Made by a program: the position numbers and the translations under genes
DNA from: Coprinellus micaceus
Lineage: Eukaryota > Basidiomycota > Agaricomycetes > Agaricales > Psathyrellaceae
NCBI GenBank assembly: GCA_951394405.1
Contig: OX596334.1
Location: 1,860,001-1,924,000 of the forward strand
Length of the DNA: 64,000 nt
Reading direction: 5' to 3'
Part shown: in pieces, positions 59,454-64,000 of the stretch
Position numbering within the stretch: position 1 is the stretch's first letter
Layout: the number at the start of each line of letters is the position of its first letter
Notes under the pieces: model-generated
The model's database searches: none
The model's input: only the letters and a program-made list of their open reading frames with translations
Told to the model about the DNA's origin: nothing

Positions 59454-61475
59454 ATGTCTGCCGTTGACGATACCAACCCTTATTTAACCCAACCGATTAA
59501 TAGCCAAGGCGGAACCCATTCGAACCACCAGGCCAAGAGCAGTATTAGCAGCATATCAAGCGCTACTAGCAGTCCCCAAGCGTCTAGACGGGATCTACCC
59601 AGTCCTTCCCCTAGGTTCTCGACAGTCGAACTCCCGGATTCCAAGGCACATCGGCATACACAGTCACTACTATCTCCACGCAAGTCTTTTTCCAGAGACA
59701 GGTCATCGTCGCGCCCATCCTCCCGCAATTCTATCAAACGTTCGCATAGCCCCTCGGTTTCACTGGACGGCCCTGGTGAGTCCTCCTTACGTGCGACGAA
59801 TCTCGGCTAGCGTTTAACCCTGTCCATCAGTTGCGATTCGCAACCATATGTCCACATTGAAACACTCTATTCGTCACCAACAAGCTCAACTCAACAACTT
59901 GGAAAGTATTGTCCGAGTCGGACCTCGGCCCTACGCTCCCGAACTTCTCGACGAACTCAACGACAGCGTCTCCATGTCTTCCACATCACCCTCTTCGAAC
60001 CCCTACATCAACAGCGCTTATGACACCCTCAATGGCGTCAATGGCAACGGCCCCGCACCGCCATCTTCGTTTCGGGACGTTGGCGAAGGATCGTCGACGA
60101 CGACACCCGCCATAAAGATCAAACGACGATCCAGCTATGACGTCCTGCATGGGATTGCTGGTCCCGATTCCAACCTACCCCTACCCAAACGGATAGAAGG
60201 CACCGCCAGCGCTAGCGATGCAGACGGCGGCGTCATCAGGGAGGGCATACCTACCAGCGCATCCCCCTCTTCGCCGCCGCTAGGCCACTACAAGCGCATC
60301 TCCAGCCCTACCCGAACCATGTCTCGTGAGTCTTCATTTAGGCCTCCGTTGGTCCTGTCAACTGACGTGTTATGGGTCTTTCCACAGGAATACCGATATC
60401 TGCCGTCGGTAAGAGGCTCTCTCTTCTCGTGATGACCCGGCCTGACGATGTACCCGCACTGATTCGTCAAATCAAACTATCCTTGAACCGCCGCTCCGCC
60501 GTCTACTCAATGCCACCTCTTTCCCTTTCGCGATCGTTCTCGCTCTCCGAAGGCAACGCGCGGGCGCTCGCGGATGATGGCCTGGCCGCTCGCTCCCCGA
60601 GCAGCTTCTCGAAACTTTCCCCGGCGGACAATTCAACGGACATGTCGTTTTCTTCACTACCATCACCCAATAAACGGCTCTCCTTCACACCCGGAAACAC
60701 CACCAAGGTCCTTGCAGACCTGCAAACTGGTGTTGTCAACGCACGGAATGCTCTGGAGCACACAAAATCGCAGCTGCGGTTGTCCCAGCGGACGGTTTCG
60801 CAATTGACCCGACAGACGGAGGATCTGAAGGAAAGTAGAGAGCGGCTGCGGTTAGAGAATGAGGGTTTGAACAACGTGGTGGCGAGGAAGGAGCGGTTGT
60901 TGCAGGAGGTGTTAGAGAGAGCGCGGAAGGCGGAGGCAGAAGCGACGACGTTGAAGTCACAACTCAAGACCGAGACCTCAACGACGAAAAAAGCTATGCG
61001 GGATATGGAGAGCGCGCTCGCCGAATCGACCGCTCTATCTTCAAAATCCGAACGTGAATATATCACGTTGAGAGATAGTATGAAGGGGTTGATCGAGGCT
61101 TGGAAACACGACACCGACCGGTTGAGGGACGATATGAATAAGAGGGAGGTGAAGTGGAAGGCGGAAGCAGAGAAGCTTGGGCAGAAGTATAAAAAGCTTG
61201 TGGAAGAGGTGAAGAACGCCGAGGCTGGGAGGAAGGAGATTGAAAAGTTGAAGGTTGAGACGAAGGAGAAGGATAGTGAGGTCGAGGCCTTCTGGACAAG
61301 CCAGATAGAAAAGATGAAGTCGGAGGTGGAGGAGAGTAATAAGAAGTCGGAGGATGCAGAGAAGACGGCGAAGAATCTGCAAGAGGAGCTTACGCGCCTG
61401 AGGAGGTTAATGAGAGAGGCAGGCAGGGTTTCGCGGATCGACGAGACAGACAGCGGTAGCACCCCAGACTCATAA
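59454..61475 (+). CDS. She3-like coiled-coil protein (mRNA transport adaptor family)
   Basis: Cytoplasmic coiled-coil protein resembling SWI5-dependent HO expression protein 3, which in yeast links the She2-mRNA complex to the type V myosin Myo4. Exons 59454-59775, 59831-60325 and 60388-61475 sum to 1905 nt, 634 residues. The first ~110 residues are Ser-rich. VAIRNHMSTLKHSIRHQQAQ LNNLE starts a first helix in two parts. A Ser/Pro-rich middle follows (PNKRLSFTPGNTTKVLADLQ). Then a ~200-residue coiled coil runs through LRLSQRTVSQLTRQTEDLKE, RLRLENEGLNNVVARKERLL and QEVLERARKAEAEATTLK to the end. A 144-nt in-frame stretch, 60409-60552, has good GT..AG ends and may be a further intron, giving 586 residues. 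The role in a basidiomycete is inferred from family only. Confidence 0.72.
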
Positions 61476-62286
61476 TTTTCTCCTCACACCCCTTCGTGTC
61501 GTTTCTCGGTCCTATATCACTCGTTCTTTACACTTCTACCCGCACTTGCCTCAGCCGTTTTGCATACCACCTGCACCCATCCCCCGTTACTGCTGTGCTC
61601 TCCCACCCCCGTCATCCTCTCGCTCTCATACTCTACTCCTGGTCCTACTAGTACAATTGTTACGTTCCCCTGATTACCTTTTCACCGCTATACCCACCCA
61701 TTCGTTCTGCATGCTCGGGCAGCCAGACCGTCCCCGATCGGAGTACACCCGCATCCTTCCAAGCTTTTCGTACTTGCTATCAATATTCCTGTCACATTCC
61801 TATTTACCGGGTTCCCCGTTCCCCGCAAAGCGCTGCTTGTTGGTCAGATGACTCTCGAGTCTGCAGCCGTCAAACACTGAACAGGCTTGCTGTGGCCCAG
61901 AGCGCAACGCTGAAACCCACTGGGATCACCATATTTTGTTCAATTGGAAAGCTATCTGGTTGAAAATAATAGTACCAATGAGGAGCCGTACTGCTCAGGT
62001 CAAATTACCTTCAAGCTCGTGCATTGACGTTTTATCGAGGCTCTACTGCTGTATGCCTTGTCTTGAGCGCTAAACGACAGGATTGTGGCTGCGGGGTAAC
62101 ACCGGCTACCGGCAAATGACGTTCCGTGGGGAGGCTCGGTCACTGGAACATAAGAAACACCGGTGAAATTCAAATAATCATGCCTTTCCTTGTGATATTT
62201 AAGAGGATCGCAGGACCGTAGTCTCTTTCCATCGTCTCCCCCCACCACCACATCCACCACCCCCACACCCTTCCCTCCCATCCACA
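61476..62286. promoter_or_regulatory. Intergenic; TATA-like and pyrimidine-rich promoter of the flavoprotein gene
   Basis: The first 400 bp is C/T-rich 3' flank of the She3-like gene. Near 62193-62202 GATATTTAAG lies about 90 bp before the start codon at 62287. A pyrimidine tract (TCTCCCCCCACCACC and onward) lies between it and the ATG, the usual basidiomycete core-promoter layout. No other gene is seen. Confidence 0.45.
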
Positions 62287-63659
62287 ATGGTCGCCAAGAT
62301 CTCCACCCCCATTACCCAGCTCTTCGGCATTGAGCACCCCATTCTCCTCGCTGGGTACGTTCATCGCGGGCGCTGCCGGGATTGCAGGCAAGTACTGACG
62401 AATTATGGCACAGAATGAACGTTGCCGCTGGTCCTGAGCTCGCTGCTGCTGTTACCAATGCTGGTGGTATGGGTGTCCTCGGTGGCATCGGGTACACCCC
62501 CAAGATCCTCCGTGCACAGGTATGTCGAGAGTCCCGCTTAGCCCGGTTGTGGGCATTTCGAACCGTGTCTTGCCCACGATCTACCGGTCCTGAACACATT
62601 CCTTTGCAGATTCAAGAGATCAAATCGTACCTCAAGGATCCCAACGCGCCCTTTGGTGTCGACCTCTTGCTCCCTGCGGTTGGAGGAAGTGCTCGCAAGA
62701 CCAACGTACGTCATCTATTCAGGGTACTCACCTCAATGAAGCCTAACCAGATCCACTCAGTACGACTACACCAAGGGCCAGCTCCCCGAGCTCCTCGACA
62801 TCATCATCGAGGAGAAGGCCAAGCTCTTCGTCTGCGCTGTCGGTGTTCCCCCTGTTTGGGCCGTCGACAAGCTGCACAAGGCTGGCATCCCCGTCATGAA
62901 CATGGTTGGCCACCCCAAGCACGTCCAGAAGGCCCTCGACGTCGGTTGCGACCTTATCTGCGCCCAGGCTGGTGAGGGTGGAGGACACACCGGCGACATC
63001 CCTGCCAGCATTTTGATCCCAGCCTGTGTCGACATCTGCAAGGGCAAGAAGTCGAAGCTCACTGGCCAGCCTATTTATGTCATTGGCGCCGGTGCTGTCT
63101 ACGACGGCCGTGGACTTGCTGCCAACCTCTCTTGGGGTGCTGAGGCTGTCTGTGAGTAGCATTTTCTGCCAGTGTCGCCCTATACGTCGATCTAACGCCA
63201 TTCCTCAGGGGTTGGAACCCGTTTCGTCGCCTCCGTTGAGGCTGGTGCTCCCAAGAAACACAAGGAACTCGTCGTGAGCGCTGGGTTTGAGGACGCTGTC
63301 ACCACTCTCATCTACACCGGCCGGCCCCTCCGTGTGCGCAGGAACGCGTACATTGAGGACTGGAACGAGAACAGGCGCGATGAGATCAAGCAGCTCACCT
63401 CTCAGGGCGTCCTGCCTCACGAGGTTGAGCTCAAGAAGAGGCCTGAGATCTCCGCCGAGACTCGGTATGTCACTTTCTTCCTGGAAGGATTGCATGGGGT
63501 ACTTATGCATATTCTCCTAGTCCCTGGCTCATGGGTCGTGTGTCTGCCGTCATCAACGATGTTCTCCCAGCTAAGCAGATCGTCGACGACATGATCAACG
63601 ACGCTGCTCGCATTCTCCAGGAGAACGCTAGCAAGGTCAAGATCTCCGCTAAGCTCTAA
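62287..63659 (+). CDS. Nitronate monooxygenase-type FMN oxidoreductase
   Basis: FMN-dependent enzyme of the nitronate monooxygenase (2-nitropropane dioxygenase) family, which oxidises toxic alkyl nitronates. Six exons (62287-62354, 62414-62519, 62610-62705, 62761-63151, 63209-63464, 63521-63659) sum to 1056 nt, 351 residues, the usual size. TIM-barrel landmarks: TPITQLFGIEHPILLAGMNV, VTNAGGMGVLGGIGYTP, PFGVDLLLP, KLFVCAVGVPP, AGIPVMNMVGHPKHVQKAL, then AQAGEGGGHTGDIPASILIP (active-site His in GGHTG), IGAGAVYDGRGLAANLSWGA and EAVWVGTRFVAS (phosphate binding). All key blocks are present. No targeting sequence is obvious, so it is probably cytosolic. The best substrate is not deducible, and some family members act as quinone reductases. 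Confidence 0.9.
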
Positions 63660-64000
63660 AACTGGGGAATATGACATTCTCGTGGAGATCTATCTCTCGT
63701 TATACCTCTCGCTGCTCCCAACGCAACGCCGGCGACGAAGACTGGGCTCGATACTCCTGTACCGCTTTCTGGGGCTTAACGGCTTCGATAGCATTTGTGA
63801 ATCTACTGTGCATTTAACGCCAACTGTAGCCTTAATATAGTATACCTATGTACACTACAATGCAAACCACCGATGGAACTCTTAATCGCGCTCTGAGCTT
63901 CGTCCGCATCCTGGGTCGAAATTCAAATTTAAACCGGCACGATGGGGCCCTTATGATACTTTCTTGACCCTCACCACCACCAATTCACCATCGGTGGCCT
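63660..64000. other. 3' flank, no gene seen
   Basis: Downstream of the flavoprotein stop. AT-rich motifs near 63830-63870 (TTAATATAGTATACC, CACTACAATG) could be part of its 3' end. No further gene begins before the window edge. Confidence 0.4.

Noticed and set aside
60503..61462. 319-codon antisense frame opposite the She3-like gene
   Set aside because: It mirrors a coiled coil (Glu/Lys codons read as Phe/Leu/Ser on the other strand), which often leaves the antisense open. It has no motif.

Overview
The window looks like the genome of a filamentous basidiomycete, probably an Agaricomycete. Genes are cut by many short introns of about 45-65 bp with GT..AG ends, several exons are tiny (7, 11, 23 and 43 nt), promoters are pyrimidine-rich, and the gene content fits: a class 3 lipase, a GH5 glucanase, F-box proteins with the basidiomycete layout and a She3-like coiled-coil protein. 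No bacterial operon, CRISPR array or virus is visible. Exon models were built by eye from splice sites, reading phase and family motifs. For most multi-exon genes the summed exon lengths are divisible by three.

Layout. 0-4.6 kb: a secreted lipase, then three tandem copies (A, B, C) of a small three-exon gene of unknown function. 5.1-6.0 kb: mitochondrial ATP synthase subunit 4 on the minus strand. 6.0-15.1 kb: a gene-poor stretch with no gene I can support. 15.1-26.7 kb: an HSF-type transcription factor, a His/Pro-rich coiled-coil protein, a membrane protein with an internal duplication, and a 17-exon GH5 enzyme. 26.7-32.5 kb: a 2.3-kb empty stretch, an F-box protein, a BRCT-type protein and a decayed tRNA-Gly copy.

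33.0-52.0 kb holds the most unusual content. Six divergent paralogues of a family I do not recognise fall into three subfamilies. One member of each lies on either side of ORC4: a(+), b(-), e(-), then ORC4, then c(+), d(-), f(+). The pairs a/c, b/d and e/f match in motifs, and a/c and e/f also match in exon plan. I read this as an old duplication of a three-gene module. The second module is interrupted by a 4.2-kb gene-free block that carries a 415-bp TA-flanked inverted-repeat element.

52.6-63.7 kb is dense housekeeping sequence: ALG5, an intron-containing tRNA-Gly(GCC), a RING protein, an F-box protein, a conserved-looking hypothetical, a She3-like adaptor and a nitronate monooxygenase-type flavoprotein.

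Limits: no similarity search was possible. Family names rest on recognised motifs, and functions for the unknown families are deliberately left open.
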